Assembly: GCA_029851415.1 (NCBI GenBank)
Contig: CM056742.1
Location: 92,618,748-92,682,747 of the forward strand
Origin: Eretmocerus hayati
Lineage: Eukaryota; Arthropoda; Insecta; Hymenoptera; Aphelinidae
Reading direction: 5' to 3'
DNA: 64,000 nt
A model generated the notes under the pieces. That model did no database searches, was not told where the DNA came from, and saw only the letters and a list, made by a program, of their open reading frames with translations. The position numbers and the translations under genes are program-made. Below, in pieces: positions 1 through 10,789 of the stretch; within the stretch, counting starts at the first letter, position 1; every line of letters starts with the position of its first letter.

Positions 1-414
1 TTAATTTCAACTCTTGAGAGCCGTGAGATCAAGAAAAGTATGTCGAGTAATTGTTTTGCAAAATCTGAATGTGAAGCGCATGGAAAAGGATTGATTACAT
101 TACGACTTGACTTCCTCGGTAATTTTGACTCAACTTGAGTTACTCACCATCTCTACTGAATTCAAAACTAAACCGATCAATGCTAGATTGAATTTTCTGG
201 TTTCCTTTTCTTCTCAATGGTCTGAATGAATTATTATTTTCAATACATCTCATAGACGAAGGAGATGGTGAGAAACTTGAGTTGAGTTAAAATTACCGAG
301 AAAGTCAAGTCGTAATGTAATCAATCCTTTTCCATGCGCTTCACATTCAGATTTTGCAAAACAATTACTCGACATACTTTTCTCGATCTCACGGCTCTCA
401 AGAGTTGAAATTAA
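1..414. mobile_element. Palindromic foldback/MITE-like element
   Basis: The first 153 bases recur as the reverse complement at 262-414, with only a few mismatches, leaving a spacer of about 108 bp. Both outer ends read TTAATTTCAACTCTTGAGAG inward, and TTAA at each end could be either part of the repeat or a target duplication. There is no coding potential. The left arm touches the window edge, so the element could extend further. Family not recognised. Confidence 0.8.
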
Positions 415-454
415 TATTTTTCATTCTCTCACCATTTGTTTCATGTTTAAATTT

Positions 455-525
455 TACTAAATTTTGCTAAATAGTTACTCGACATGTTTCCCCTGATTTC
501 ATGACCCTCAAGAGTTGAAATTCAG
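455..525. repeat. Partial diverged copy of the 1-414 arm
   Basis: This stretch (…TTACTCGACATG… to …CTCAAGAGTTGAAATTCAG) is a diverged copy of the outer part of the right arm of the palindromic element that ends at 414. It points to repeated insertion or local duplication of the same family. Confidence 0.6.
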
Positions 526-611
526 TTCTTGCTCCCAGATAAAGTGATAGGGGGAAAGGATGGCCATACTCGCCAAGTTATACTTTTGGAAAAAGGGGGG
601 GAGATATGTAA

Positions 612-1055
612 TTGGTGATAACGTTTATATCAAATAGGATGCCTAGCCCACACGACATAGCGCGTAGGGCTAAATTCAAGAAGATATGTCGAGAACGGAA
701 ACGAGCACGGGCGCAGCGAGTCGAGGAAGAGTGGAAGCGATTGCGACTTGAAGAAAATGCACGGGATGCTTGGGCTAGATCGCTTGTGAGAAGACAAGAT
801 CTTGCAGCAGTAGAAGCTGCGCGAGAGGAAGAATTACGCCAGGAGGCCGACCGAATATCTAAAATCCGCGAAGAGGAGCGGATCGGGAGGGAGAGAATTG
901 CGAAAGAACGAGCGGAATTACGCGAACAACGACGTTCACACGTCGAGGCTTTGCCCCAAGAACGTTTACGACAATATGAGTCAATGGTCTTATCATCAAA
1001 AAGAACGGTTCGAGTACGTATTCAAAATTCATTGTTTTTTATCACAGGTTTATAA
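612..1055 (+). CDS. Hypothetical Arg/Glu-rich coiled-coil protein or exon
   Basis: An open frame of 147 codons from ATG 612, or from an in-frame ATG at 639. Residues about 20-118 are extremely rich in Arg, Glu, Lys and Ala (for example EEWKRLRLEENARD), with no prolines or aromatics in the core. This predicts a long helix or coiled coil. The last 25 residues are unlike the rest and follow a possible splice donor (GTACGT at 1014-1019), so the true exon may end near 1013. No family recognised. It could be a host exon, a gag-like fragment of an element, or a chance frame. GC content is higher than in the flanks. Confidence 0.3.
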   Translation: MVITFISNRMPSPHDIARRAKFKKICRERKRARAQRVEEEWKRLRLEENARDAWARSLVRRQDLAAVEAAREEELRQEADRISKIREEERIGRERIAKERAELREQRRSHVEALPQERLRQYESMVLSSKRTVRVRIQNSLFFITGL

Positions 1056-1145
1056 CGGTTCGTTTCAATGGGACTATTGCAGAATCATGAAAATAACTGA
1101 TAGTTATACCCGAATCAATGGGGAAATTTTTGTTCAAAGAAAAAG

Positions 1146-1148
<3 letters not shown>

Positions 1149-1181
<33 letters not shown>
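1149..1181. repeat. (AT)n microsatellite
   Basis: An uninterrupted AT dinucleotide run. Similar runs occur at 1465-1490, 8979-9000 (inside an intron of the RPA-like gene) and 46488-46531. Confidence 0.95.
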
Positions 1182-1182
<1 letters not shown>

Positions 1183-1184
<2 letters not shown>

Positions 1185-1460
1185 AAATCATGATGATAAT
1201 AAGAATTATTAAGTAGAAAATCACATTTTTTTATTGCTGAAGTCAGAGTGATTTTTATGTTAAAAGACAATTACATGATATAGAATGCAATGTACATATT
1301 TTATGTGAGGTTTTCGCAGTATAATTGTATTTCTCTTGAGATTAAGATCTGTGTCGATAAATTCAAAGGGGACTTCTGCGACCCCTCAAATTTCTTTGAA
1401 AGCTTACACTGCGATAATAAACCCACATATATGAAGCCAAGTAGTTAGTTGCATGTACTA

Positions 1461-1492
<32 letters not shown>

Positions 1493-3395
1493 TCTGGGTA
1501 TAAAAGGGATACTAATCGTAGTAGACTAACAAACTTCACATAAAAATCATTTACAAGTATTAAACGGTAGTTTGAACAAGCGCGCGTTGAAGTAATTCAG
1601 ATTTGTGGAATGGATAGTAGAGAATAGAGAGTGGATGATTGGTCGATATTGGTACGCGGGGGACATATGGCATGTATAAGTGGAAAAGTCACGTGTGCGG
1701 CGAGCTTACGAGCCGCCGAAAATAATGAGTGGGAGAAAATGAGCTCTGCGAGGACGAGAAAGAAGGACCAAGGGGCACTTGGTGCTGAGAGCTGGAGCAG
1801 CGAGGCGAGTCTACCCCGGAGAGGACGTCGACGAGTATTTCGTGACCAGAGCAGCTCAATAGACGCGCGGACGGAAGTCAAGTTGCTGCCAAGCAGTCGG
1901 CATTTTTTGTTTTTTCATCGATAGCTCTCAGGCCGATTCCCTAAAGGTACTTATCCATGCGTTGATCGCACCTCATACGGGAGATGCGACCGTGTGGCTT
2001 TTCAAATTTCTAGTAAGAAATCTCGTCGAATCTTGGGGATTGGCCCCTCGATCCTGGATTTCGCCTACGGTCGCGGATACTAACACCCCAGTTCACAGGG
2101 CTATACTCCAGGGGGGGGGGGGGGTGGAATGATGGGTTCTAACTCATCATAAACTCTCACAAGCAGAATCGAACCCTGGAGGTGAATTGGGGCTTTTTCG
2201 TTCGATAATCAGAGTAAAATCACGTGGAAGTAAAGTCACTCGTCAGTAGATTACTAATCCTATTTTCTTTAGTTGCGCATTGAAAGCGCAGAGTATGATA
2301 TAAGTTATTCGGTTTCCTTTTCTTTATTTGGAATGTTCCAGTTCCCACGATCAAATAGAAAAATTGAGGCTCATACGGGATGCCTTGAAGGATATGATAT
2401 CCACCAACGCAAGGAAGAATTTTGGAACACAATATAAAATGAACCAGCTTAAAATTATTATCGTCATGATCGTGTCAGAGTTGTAAAATCATATCTTTTC
2501 CATTCAATTCGAGTTGAATTTCATGATAACGTAAATAAGAAATTCGCAGTCGATCATCTAGAATTGGTTGTTATATCATTTTCGTATGATTTCTAAGATT
2601 ATAAAATGATCATTTGTTTTAGTTTCTAAAGATTCAGTTCAGCCGGTTTCATTGAAATTTGGTGAAATTTCTTGATTAGATCTCGTTTATTAATTTATTT
2701 GACCTTACCCACCTCAATTCTCATTTGGACCTAATTACAATATCTCCATCAAATGAAGACTTTTGAATCAATTACAGTAGCAGACTAAATTATTCAATTT
2801 CGACCAAATGGTGCTCGCGTTCAATGATAGATTGTTAACTCGAAATGATGTGCTCGATTTGAAAAAATAAAGAAAACAAACGCAATTTTTTTAGTCGAAA
2901 ACGTAATTTATTTTACGCACGATTCTTTCGCCATGCTTGGCTATGGATTTATTTTTGTTTGTTGAAGCAAATGAGTTGAGTTAATATTTTGAGCACATAA
3001 ATTTTTTTCCTTGTATTTCACAAAACGAACTGCACCCAACCTAATGGGAGCTGAACTGTACGAGCTTGATGACCGATATAGCCTAGCTGCACATCGTTGG
3101 GTCCGACAGCTCACGGACTGCAGGCCGTGAGCTGATCGTCTGTACTCAAGAAAAATATAGCCGTAAGTTCACTGATACAAATACCGGCATTGCACTTCAG
3201 CCGCTCAATTTAATGCCCAGTAAGTTTTCGTTGCATATCATACAACACCGATAGCTACGATAAAAATAATCCTCAAAATATTCAATAATCGAAAAACAAA
3301 TCTCAATGTCAATACTCGCGATTTCAATATGGAATGATTCTTTCCGCTCAATCGTCGCAATATCCATCATCTCGAATTGCTGCGAATATTTCAAT
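1183..3395. other. No gene recognised
   Basis: This mostly AT-rich stretch contains an (AT)n run at 1465-1490, a GC-richer patch at about 1640-1900 with overlapping short frames on both strands, a poly-G run at 2111-2124, and a perfect 10-bp stem hairpin at 3107-3134 (CAGCTCACGG / CCGTGAGCTG, 8-nt loop). I see no domain, RNA gene or element terminus. Confidence 0.5.
2111..2124. repeat. Poly-G tract (14 G)
   Basis: A homopolymer of 14 G, unusual in this AT-rich setting. Its exact length is the kind of feature that sequencing or assembly often gets wrong. Confidence 0.9.
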
Positions 3396-3399
3396 GTGA

Positions 3400-3535
3400 T
3401 GATGTCTCTGAATTGTTCCTGAAATGTTTCTGAAACAGTTCCCAGCAGCGGACATAACTACATTTCAGAAATGTTTCATCAAAATATTTCTGAGATGCTT
3501 TCTGAAATGTTCCTGAAATGTTTCTGGAGTGTTCC
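3400..3535. repeat. Degenerate TTTCTGAAATGTT short tandem repeat
   Basis: The words TTTCTGAAATGTT and TTCCTGAAATGTT recur about every 12-20 bp. The same vocabulary (TTTCAGAAATATTTCA, GGAAGATT) builds the larger repeats at 33155-33414 and 40281-42591, so this is probably a diverged fragment of that family. Confidence 0.55.
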
Positions 3536-3986
3536 CATCCTGCGTGAGGTGCTTAGTTTGGACCAGTATACTCAGCTTTGTACTCGGGAGGGTTAATACC
3601 ACTTGTCGTTTAGATGGAATATATAGCCGCTTCAATTGTTTCTACTCCGGCCTCTATCGTATTTCGATCGCAGATAGGCGTCCTAATCCAAAATCTCGCA
3701 GAATTCTTCTGTAGGCCCCAGGGAAACAAATGAAATCACGTTTGAGTCAAACCGATCGATCAAGTACCCAAACGGCAAAAATTCTCACCAAAAATCAACC
3801 CCACCAGGCTTTCATTCACCCGTGAAGTGGGACGATGTGGAGCAGTATAGTGGGGTGTAAGAGGGTGCTAGGAATGAGATATAAGGGTGTTGGTGGACAA
3901 ATTCAACATATCCCAATCAGATAAATAGAGATTACATCTTCATTCACCAATTTATTGGTGAGTACATACTGCGGCACCAAACTCAC

Positions 3987-4239
3987 CTGTAGATGAGATG
4001 AATTCTGTTGTATGTACATTTGGGAGTACGGGAGATCCTTGGACGGGAGTCCCAGAGAGGAACTCTGTCGAGCCACTTCCAACACTTCGCGAGAGATAGT
4101 CTCCCGGAACTCCTGGAGGTACTATGGTCATTCCCGTCATCGATACAGTATCTGAACCTGTGAGACATAAGTAATTTAAGCATTCGTCATCCTCGAGATC
4201 TGCTGAATCCATATAGGTTGTGGAATTATCTTCCGGAAT
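3987..4239 (-). CDS. Candidate internal exon, Ser/Thr/Asp-rich
   Basis: On the minus strand an open stretch is bounded by a good 3' splice site (TTTGATTCAG, AG at 4241-4240) and a consensus 5' splice site (CTACAG|GTGAGT, GT at 3986-3985). The 253-bp exon encodes about 84 residues in one open frame, rich in Ser, Thr, Gly, Asp and Glu, with an acidic patch (DSADLEDDE) and no recognised domain. Exon length is 3n+1. No partner exons were identified nearby, so this may be an exon of a host gene with long introns, or a pseudo-exon. The pairing of two strong splice signals around an open frame is the main support. Confidence 0.35.
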
Positions 4240-4479
4240 CTGAATCAAAGATCCTCACATTATCGACTACTTGACTCAATTCAGAATGGAAACATTGAAT
4301 GATCGATGATATTGCAAACGAATGATCACTGCTGCATCCGGTTGAAACGAACGTATTTGGAATTATCCCTACAAATTTGCTGAAGGACATTGCAGCAGCA
4401 GCGTGCTTCCATCAGAGGAATGAAAAAGGAATTGGAGATGACGATGAGAACTGAGTACGGGGAAATCTTGATATGCTCT

Positions 4480-5460
4480 TGAGGCAAGGCCGTAGTCCAC
4501 GGCCATCTTGAAAAAGCTAGGGAGATTTACCGAATCCGTTCTGTGAATATCTCGAGTTTTACTCAACCAAATCCCTTCATATTTTGTATGCGTCAACAAA
4601 ATGCACGCGAGGATTGCGCTATGAAGCAAAATCCCACAAAAGTAGAGAAAGAAACTTCCGTGATAAGCGCTGGACAGATGTCGTCTGCTCCTGTGGTGAG
4701 GCATGCTGTTATACTTTATTCTATAATTTTGTGGTCAGCTCGTTTTTTCTCACTTTCACTCCATAGCGCAATTCTCTCAAGTTCGGAGATGATAGTAAGA
4801 CCCTCATTTGTTGAAAATTCTCAATGAAACTTGTGATAAATCCAATGTCCAAAAGTTAGAAAGTTAGTCTGTCGATTTCTTCGTACTCGAGATATATTGA
4901 ACAAACACATAATGTAAGTGTTTTGTTTGGGCCTCTAAACCAGTCCTGACCATTCTCATGATTCTGACTAAAGTTTCAATTCCAATACCCTAGAATACTT
5001 GGTAAAAATAACGTATCCGGGTCACTTTAAGAGATAGAGTCAGTCTTGGAATATTGAATTGGAATTGAAATCATGTCTGCTAAGATCCCTGCATTCCAGA
5101 GGGATAATTCCATGTTCAGTTATCTGAATCCGTTGGGAATTACTTGAGTTCTAAAGGTTTTGTGACCAAAAGCTAGAAAGTTAGTCTGTGAATTCCATTG
5201 TACTCAAGAGGAAGTGAACAAATACAGAATGTAAGTGTTTTGTTTGGGCCCCTCAACCAGTTCTGATCATTCTGATGATTCCAACTAAGGGCACAGTTTC
5301 AATATCCTAGAATACTTGTTAAAACAACGTATCCGGGTCACTTTGAGAGATAAAGTCAGTCTTGGAATATTAAATTGGAGTTCAAATCATGTCTGCGAAG
5401 ATCCCTGTGTTTCAGAAGGATGATTCCATCTCCAAACTTTGGGATCAGTTGAGAATTGAT
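4480..5460. repeat. Fragment of ~315-bp-period repeat family
   Basis: Two tandem copies, at about 4848-5163 and 5164-5430, share CCAAAAG(T/C)TAGAAAG and AACGTATCCGGGTCACTTT and sit after a segment beginning near 4480. The whole stretch recurs in reverse complement at 54950-55925, inside the repeat block of the second Gypsy locus. It therefore belongs to the same dispersed family as the blocks at 34860-39364 and 54240-57085. A short motif, GACTACGGCCT, near one end also occurs at 15682. No protein-coding potential. Confidence 0.7.
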
Positions 5461-5717
5461 GAATTAGCATTTTCTGAAGTATTCCTAAGATTAAAATTTT
5501 GGGTCTCTGATAATACTCATTTTTCAAGAGTTCATGATTAGTGGCTTCCTGTTCATTCAAATTTAATTATCAAGTGAATTGAATTGCATTCAATTGTATC
5601 TGTGCTTTCCACTATAAGTACACATTATTTCCAAGGCCCCTAATGTATGTGAAAGGGGCACAATGTCAAGACCTCTGATATTAGTGTGCGAGAGGGATAT
5701 CAATATATCCATATATA

Positions 5718-5772
5718 TATACACTAGGGGGGGCAAGCCCCCCTGCTTGCTCCGCTCGCCAACCCCCGCTAC
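5718..5772 (-). mobile_element. Helitron-type terminus with GC hairpin (left)
   Basis: Read on the minus strand this ends in a GC hairpin (AGGGGGGCTTGCCCCCC) followed directly by CTAG and then T, the CTRR|T signature of a Helitron 3' end. It is preceded by GGCGAGCGGAGC. A near-identical inverted copy lies at 11536-11586. The terminus lies about 120 bp upstream of a plus-strand helicase remnant, so the gene points away from it. The flanks are AT-rich and do not give a clear insertion site. Confidence 0.6.
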
Positions 5773-5845
5773 TCCTCATTATTGATTTAAAGGAGTGGAG
5801 AATCAATAGTCCATCCATAGTAACTTAAGAAGTAATGAAAGTCTA

Positions 5846-7120
5846 GTCAGTTTCATTGATGGTCCTGGAGATTGTGGAAAAACTTCCTTGTAAAGGTCTC
5901 TCATTTAATATTTTTTATCCCAAAAGAAGAAGATTCTGCCAATGGCGTGGACGAGTATTGAGTCGATTTTTTTCACCACAAGGTATGACAAGTCATAGAT
6001 ACTTTGGAATGACCTTGGATCTAGAAAGTATTGAGAGTATTTTTTTGAAATCTGATGCCGATGGGAAGAAATTGAGGGAAGCAGGTGTTATCATCTCGGG
6101 TGAAGCATCAGTGATTCCCAAAGAAGCGTTGGAGGTGGTGGATAGAACACTCCGTGACGCTTTTTACAATGACTCACCCTTTGGTCGAATATTGGTGATT
6201 TCAGGCGGGGATTTCAGACAAATCCTGCCAGTTTTGACCAATGGGAATAGACATTCTGTAATCCAGGAAACTATCACATCGTCAGCCTTATGGCAATTGT
6301 TTAATGGAATGAAGCTGACTAAAAATTTGAGATCTGAGGACCTGATTTTTCCAACATCCTTCTGGTAGAGGTGAGGGTAGAATTGATGAAGTGAAAGTGA
6401 GACCTGAGCGGAAGAGTAATGATGTACGTAGAACCCATATCCAAAGACATCAATGAAGATATTGCTACGAATAGAGTTGTTCTGTCATCTCATGAAGAAA
6501 ATATCATAAAATTGAATAAGAAAATCTTGGAAATGTTCGATGGTCCGACTTCATCTTACTAAGCGTTGATCATGCGACTCACAAAGGTGTAGATCAAACC
6601 GAGGAGCACACTCATCTGAAATATTCAACCGAGTTTCTGAATAGAATTAGAGACGGTTTAACTCCACATGGACTTGATTTGAACGTAAATGCTATTGTCA
6701 TGTTGATTTGGAATCTGATGATTCGGAATCTGAGAGTGGCGAAGGGTTCATGTAATAGGGTTCGATTAAAGATTAGGTCATTGTACAAGCATGATATTGA
6801 AGCGGAAGTGATAAGTGGGGAGAATATGGGGACAATAGTTTTCGTACCCAAGCTAACACTAACCAAGGGTGAGTCTTTCCTGCCGTTTGTAGTTCACAGG
6901 GAACAGCTCCCTGTGGTCTCGGTATTGGCAATGACAATTAATAAGTCTCCACGTGGAAGTTTAGATAAGGTTGATATTTATATAAAACGACAAATTCTCT
7001 CCAATGGACAGCTTTACGTTGCTCTTCCTCGGTGAAGAGATCAGAAGAATTCGTTTATTGAAAATAGATTCGATGGTTCAGATGAGATCGGAAAAGGTTG
7101 TTTGGGACGGGGTATCTGAT
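5846..7120 (+). pseudogene. Helitron Pif1-type helicase, broken copy A
   Basis: Several plus-strand frames together cover most of a Pif1-family helicase. Walker A (GPGDCGKT) lies at 5861-5884. It is followed, after a frame change, by a Walker B-region remnant (SGEASVIPKEAL), the motif GDFRQILP, and LTKNLR up to 6368. A non-coding or degraded gap follows, with a short conserved piece at about 6420-6540. The C-terminal part is at 6600-7035 (RVRLKIRSL, FVPKLTL, AMTINKS, GQLYVALPR). The helicase would unwind DNA during rolling-circle transposition. Frameshifts, stop codons and the substitution TINKSPRG for the usual TINKSQGQ show decay. No Rep nuclease domain is visible. A second copy lies inverted at 10790-11287. 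Confidence 0.85.
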
Positions 7121-7460
7121 GTTTGATATTTTTGTCATATATGATTGGAAATTCAAGTATATTGTTCTCAAATTCCGTTGAGATGGAGTGAAATCTGGAG
7201 TTGGGGAAAACGATACAAGTATATGAACTGAGGGAGCAGGTAATCTTGTGGTGTTTGAACGAACAGTTCGAGAGAAAAGGTTGGAGAAGAATACGGCAAG
7301 TGCTCAAAATAATCAGATCGATCTACAGGAATTGAGTGTTTGGATGAAATAATAGCATTGCATGAAACAGAGAATATTCATTTTGAGAATTCACAGCGAA
7401 TGTGAAAAATTCCTGGACTCAATTATTCGAAGAATAAAGTCCAAATTGGAGATGAAACAA
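7121..7460 (+). pseudogene. Remnant of acidic ORF following helicase, copy A
   Basis: Directly after the helicase remnant, pieces of frame such as FSNSVEME and QVYELREQ, then NQIDLQELSVWMK, resemble in order the acidic ORF that follows the helicase in the inverted copy (10356-10789). Several stop codons break it. The conserved order in two copies suggests that this small gene belongs to the element. Function unknown. Confidence 0.45.
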
Positions 7461-7526
7461 CGTTTGTAATTCAGTTAATTGATATCTCCCTATATTATAT
7501 AGTTGAAATGAAAACTTTTGAGCGAT

Positions 7527-7903
7527 TCCACCGAATTCCTCTGTATTCCACTGAGTGCCACCAAGGGCCACCGAGGTCCACCGAGCGCCACCACCTTCCA
7601 CCGAATTCGTGCGAATTCCACTGAATTCCACTGACTTCCGCCGAATTCCACTGAACTCATTAGATATTCCACTGAATTCCATCACTCTTCCACTGAATTC
7701 CTTTGTTCTTCCACTGAGATTCCACTCCCTAACATTACCATTTTAACCCTACGTTTTTACGATATTTGACGAAAGTGGCATGTTCTGCCACCTGCGATCC
7801 ACCGAATTCCAATGTGACTCCACCGAACTCTCAATTATGCCACCGTTATTCCACCGAATTCCACCGAATTCCACCGAACTCTACCGACGTCCACTGAATT
7901 CAA
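7527..7903. repeat. Minisatellite, ~10-bp unit TTCCACYGAA
   Basis: Two blocks (7527-7712 and 7790-7903) are made of degenerate copies of TTCCACTGAA / TTCCACCGAA and relatives such as CCACCGAGCG. The unit contains GAATTC. A related array in the other orientation is at 12857-12925. Tandem minisatellites close to element ends are known from Helitron and Helentron families. The array also produces spurious open frames on both strands. Confidence 0.85.
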
Positions 7904-8015
7904 TTTTTTTTTTTTTCGAATCCACCTCATCCTATTTCCCTGTACTATTTCATTTTCAAAAAAAGAATAGTCTTTCAATGTTATTGCCACAAGAAGAATA
8001 TATCCTCTCAACCAT

Positions 8016-8297
8016 GAACGGAGAACAATATGTATCAAACAAAACAATTTTTTCAAAACTTGTAAAAACATCAAAAATTGGATGAACTATAAAGGGAACT
8101 ACAAACGGAAAACAACATGTATCAAACGGAGAACAATATGTATCAAACAAAAGAATTTTTTCAAAACTTGTAAAAACATCAAAAATTAGATGAACTATAA
8201 AGTGAACTACAAACGGAAAACAATATGTATCAAACAAAACAATTTTTTCAAAACTTGTGAAAACATCAAAATAGTGTGAACTATAAAGTCAACTACG
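8016..8297. repeat. Tandem repeat, about 3 units of 85-105 bp
   Basis: Three units share ACAATATGTATCAAACAAAA, then TTTTTTCAAAACTTGT, ATCAAAAATTAGATGAAC and TATAAAG. The first two units differ in length by a short extra segment. The array is AT-rich and lies just downstream of the minus-strand RPA-like gene end (8484), between copies A and B of the Helitron remnants. Confidence 0.85.
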
Positions 8298-8483
8298 AAT
8301 GTGAATGAGAAAAATATTGCTTAACAAAAAAGCCATATCAAAAATCAGATCGAGAATGAGCCAGTCTCAATCTCTTCGATTCAATTTCTTGATATCGAGA
8401 GAATCCATCCAATTCATAGAAACAGTTTATAAAAACTTTAAAATGAATACAAACTAATAATTTTTGAACCCACTCATTCTCCT

Positions 8484-9749
8484 TTAAATTTCTATGTCTC
8501 CATCGCCACCTTCCTATGAATGAGAGTCACATTTTGATAGTCATACTATATGATAAAATGATTCATTTTGATTTATGTTACCTTTCTCACAAAAATTTCG
8601 TTGGCAACAAGTAACTCCTCCAAAGCCATTGTTTCATCTTGGAATGATTTTATATTACCAGCAGATTTTACTCGTACAACATAGGTCACCCCTTAAAATA
8701 TCAAGAATCGAATCATAATGAACAAAATTCACCGCAATTCAAGTCAGTAGATTGAAATTTACCGTTTTCTTGCAGATCCCCTATTAATTCTATCTTGTTC
8801 CCACGTTCTATTACTGGACAAATCTCATCCACGCATTTTATCAAAACAAAATCCAGTTTATACCTCCCGTCAGTGATAATCCCCATCCATTCATTTCCGC
8901 TCTTATTGTTCTTCTTCACAATATCATCTTTCAGATAACCAACCAATTCTGCAAGTTCAAAAATGCACACTGTATATAAATATATATATATATATATATA
9001 CTCTTATTTTCAGTACATATTCTATATACTTATCAATCCATTCTTCAATGGTACATCGCGGAAATTGATTGATAATGGTTCAGATAGTTTGCCGAATTCT
9101 CCCCAATTGAACACAGTTGAATAACTTTGCAAACTTATTTCATAATGGAGATTTCCATTGGTGAAGTTCTGATTTGATGCCTGTACGGAGCATTTTTCCA
9201 GTAATAGTTTCTGCACATGAATGGATAACATTCATTAATATTCTATATCAATTAGTGAATTATCCATGCATCAATTTGTTCACCACTTACACAATTCAAT
9301 TTGAATGATTTTTTGAATTTCTGTATGTTGTCATCATATAATTTGCATTGCAATTTGATACCACTGTTGTTGTTCAATAATATTTCCATGACTGTGACCT
9401 CAACATTGTCTTTTTTTCTTGTGAATTGTTCTTCTCCAAGGAATTCATCAACGTAAACCACTATCGTTCTACAACGCACGTTTGTTTTTTGTTAATCAAC
9501 CTATACTTATAACTCATTTCATCAATAAACAATCAATTAACTCTTATAGCATGTGAGAGAACAACGTTTATTCATGATAAAAACTCTCTACTCGCTAAAG
9601 TTTGGATAGATCCCATTACTCATCTTTACTCACGTAGTCTTATCACCAATCTTGACTTTATTCTTCAGGAATTCAGTAGTAGATAGTTCAATCGTCTTCA
9701 TTTTTTTGGAGAAATTTTTACTCTCTTCTTTGTTCTTGTTTTTGCTCAT
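8484..9749 (-). CDS. RPA70-like OB-fold ssDNA-binding protein, six exons
   Basis: A spliced minus-strand gene read by eye. Exons: 9749-9634 (ATG), 9468-9291, 9210-9030, 8969-8763, 8691-8582 and 8513-8484 (TAA). All five introns are GT-AG, 60-165 bp, and all junctions keep one frame, giving 273 residues. An alternative acceptor (AG at 8949-8948) also keeps frame for exon 4. The N-terminus is Lys-rich (MSKNKNKEESKN). The central part resembles the tandem OB folds of RPA large subunit (SVQASNQNFTNG, LHYEISLQS, then LVGYLKDDI and ERGNKIELIGDL). The C-terminus is acidic. The likely role is binding single-stranded DNA. It lies on the same strand as a Helitron helicase remnant and probably belongs to that element, though a captured host gene is possible. 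A diverged partial copy at 11920-12420 keeps the same intron position. Confidence 0.6.
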
Positions 9750-9800
9750 TGTAGCTGTTGATTTTGTTACCGAAAAATTGAAATTCATTGGCATATACAA

Positions 9801-10240
9801 CTAATTTTCCCCATGCTTTCTCAAGTGTTTCTGTAGGAGATCGTTCCTAATGAAGTATCTCCCACAATTTTCACACCTGAATTTTGGATCTTTATGATTT
9901 AATTTGTGTCTATTCAAATTCGAAATTGTAGAATATTTCTTTTTGCAATTCCTGCAATTATATCGTTTAATATTTGCATGCGTCTGTGAATGCTTCTCCA
10001 TGAACCTTGAAGCAACAATCAATCCACAAATTCCGCAACTTTTCAATTTATTGACTTTCCTTCTATGTTTGAGATCTTTATGTCTCTCCAAGAATCGAAT
10101 ATAGATGAAAATCGTAATCCACACCTGTTGCATCCGAAATATTCTTCTTCGTCACAAGAATCATTGTTAACAGAGTCTCTACAAAACCATTCATTATTTA
10201 GAACATTTGAAATCTGAATATGTTTTAAATACTTTGTCAT
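9801..10240 (-). pseudogene. C2H2 zinc-finger protein, four fingers, one frameshift
   Basis: The first frame starts at 10240 and contains an acidic segment (CDEEEYFG) and the first Cys pair (CNRCGLRF). The frame then shifts by one base near 10105 and continues with the His pair of finger 1 (LERHKDLKH). Fingers 2-4 follow: CGICG…HSQTH, CRNCKKKYSTISNLNRHKLNH-type, and CENCGRYF…HLRKH, ending in a stop at 9801. Fingers 3 and 4 fit the C-X2-C-X12-H-X3/4-H pattern. The protein would bind nucleic acid. It lies between the acidic ORF and the RPA-like gene on the same strand. The single frameshift could be a sequence error or recent decay. Confidence 0.65.
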
Positions 10241-10355
10241 ATGATTACTTGAGTTTTTTCCCCATCAGTTTTTTTCCCATATATCGTAGAGAAGGCGATG
10301 TTCGATGGTATTTCTTCACGTACAATTCCAAAATTTGTAGATGTTTTATGTCACA

Positions 10356-10789
10356 CTAAATTTCCAATAATGAATAAATAATGTTTGCAATCTCAAGAGC
10401 ATATTCGATATACTCTACTCCAGTCAATTCAAAAGCATTGAAATTCTCATCCTCTATACAATAATTGACAATTGCAAAAACCGCTTCTTTTAGAGTTTCA
10501 GATACTTCATTCCAACTTCCGAATTCAGGTATCAAATCATTCTGTCTTTCTTTATTCTGAATAATTTCGCTGAAGTTCTCAAGCGATCGTTGTCATCTAA
10601 ATATTCGGCGTATTTCGAATAATTTTCTTCTTCCAACAGATGATTCTTTATCTCATCGTTCAATTTTGATAAGCGACCCTCTTCTTCTAAATCAACAATT
10701 TCTACTAATTTTGCTTTCTCCGGATCCCACTCCATTCTTTTGAGATCTGACGGAATGACAAAATCGAGACCAAGATAGAATTCTCCTTG
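10356..10789 (-). pseudogene. Acidic ORF of unknown function following helicase B
   Basis: Reading continues in the helicase frame after its TGA at 10792-10790 (GEFYLGLDFVIPSDLKRMEW), through a charged segment (LVEIVDLEEEGRLSKLNDEI). It then needs a one-base frame change near 10575 to continue as NFSEIIQNKERQNDL and FNAFELTGVEYIEYALEIA, stopping at 10356. The total is about 145 residues, strongly acidic and helical. No known domain is recognised. Related pieces follow helicase copy A at 7121-7460, which argues for a real element gene or a C-terminal extension of the helicase. Confidence 0.45.

Noticed and set aside
2160..2180. GCAGAATCGAACCCTGG, resembling a tRNA T-arm on the minus strand
   Set aside because: Stem bases do not pair and no D-arm or anticodon arm is found upstream, so this is a chance box-B match.
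7490..7746. Frames rich in repeated residues on both strands
   Set aside because: Produced by the 10-bp minisatellite, not genes.
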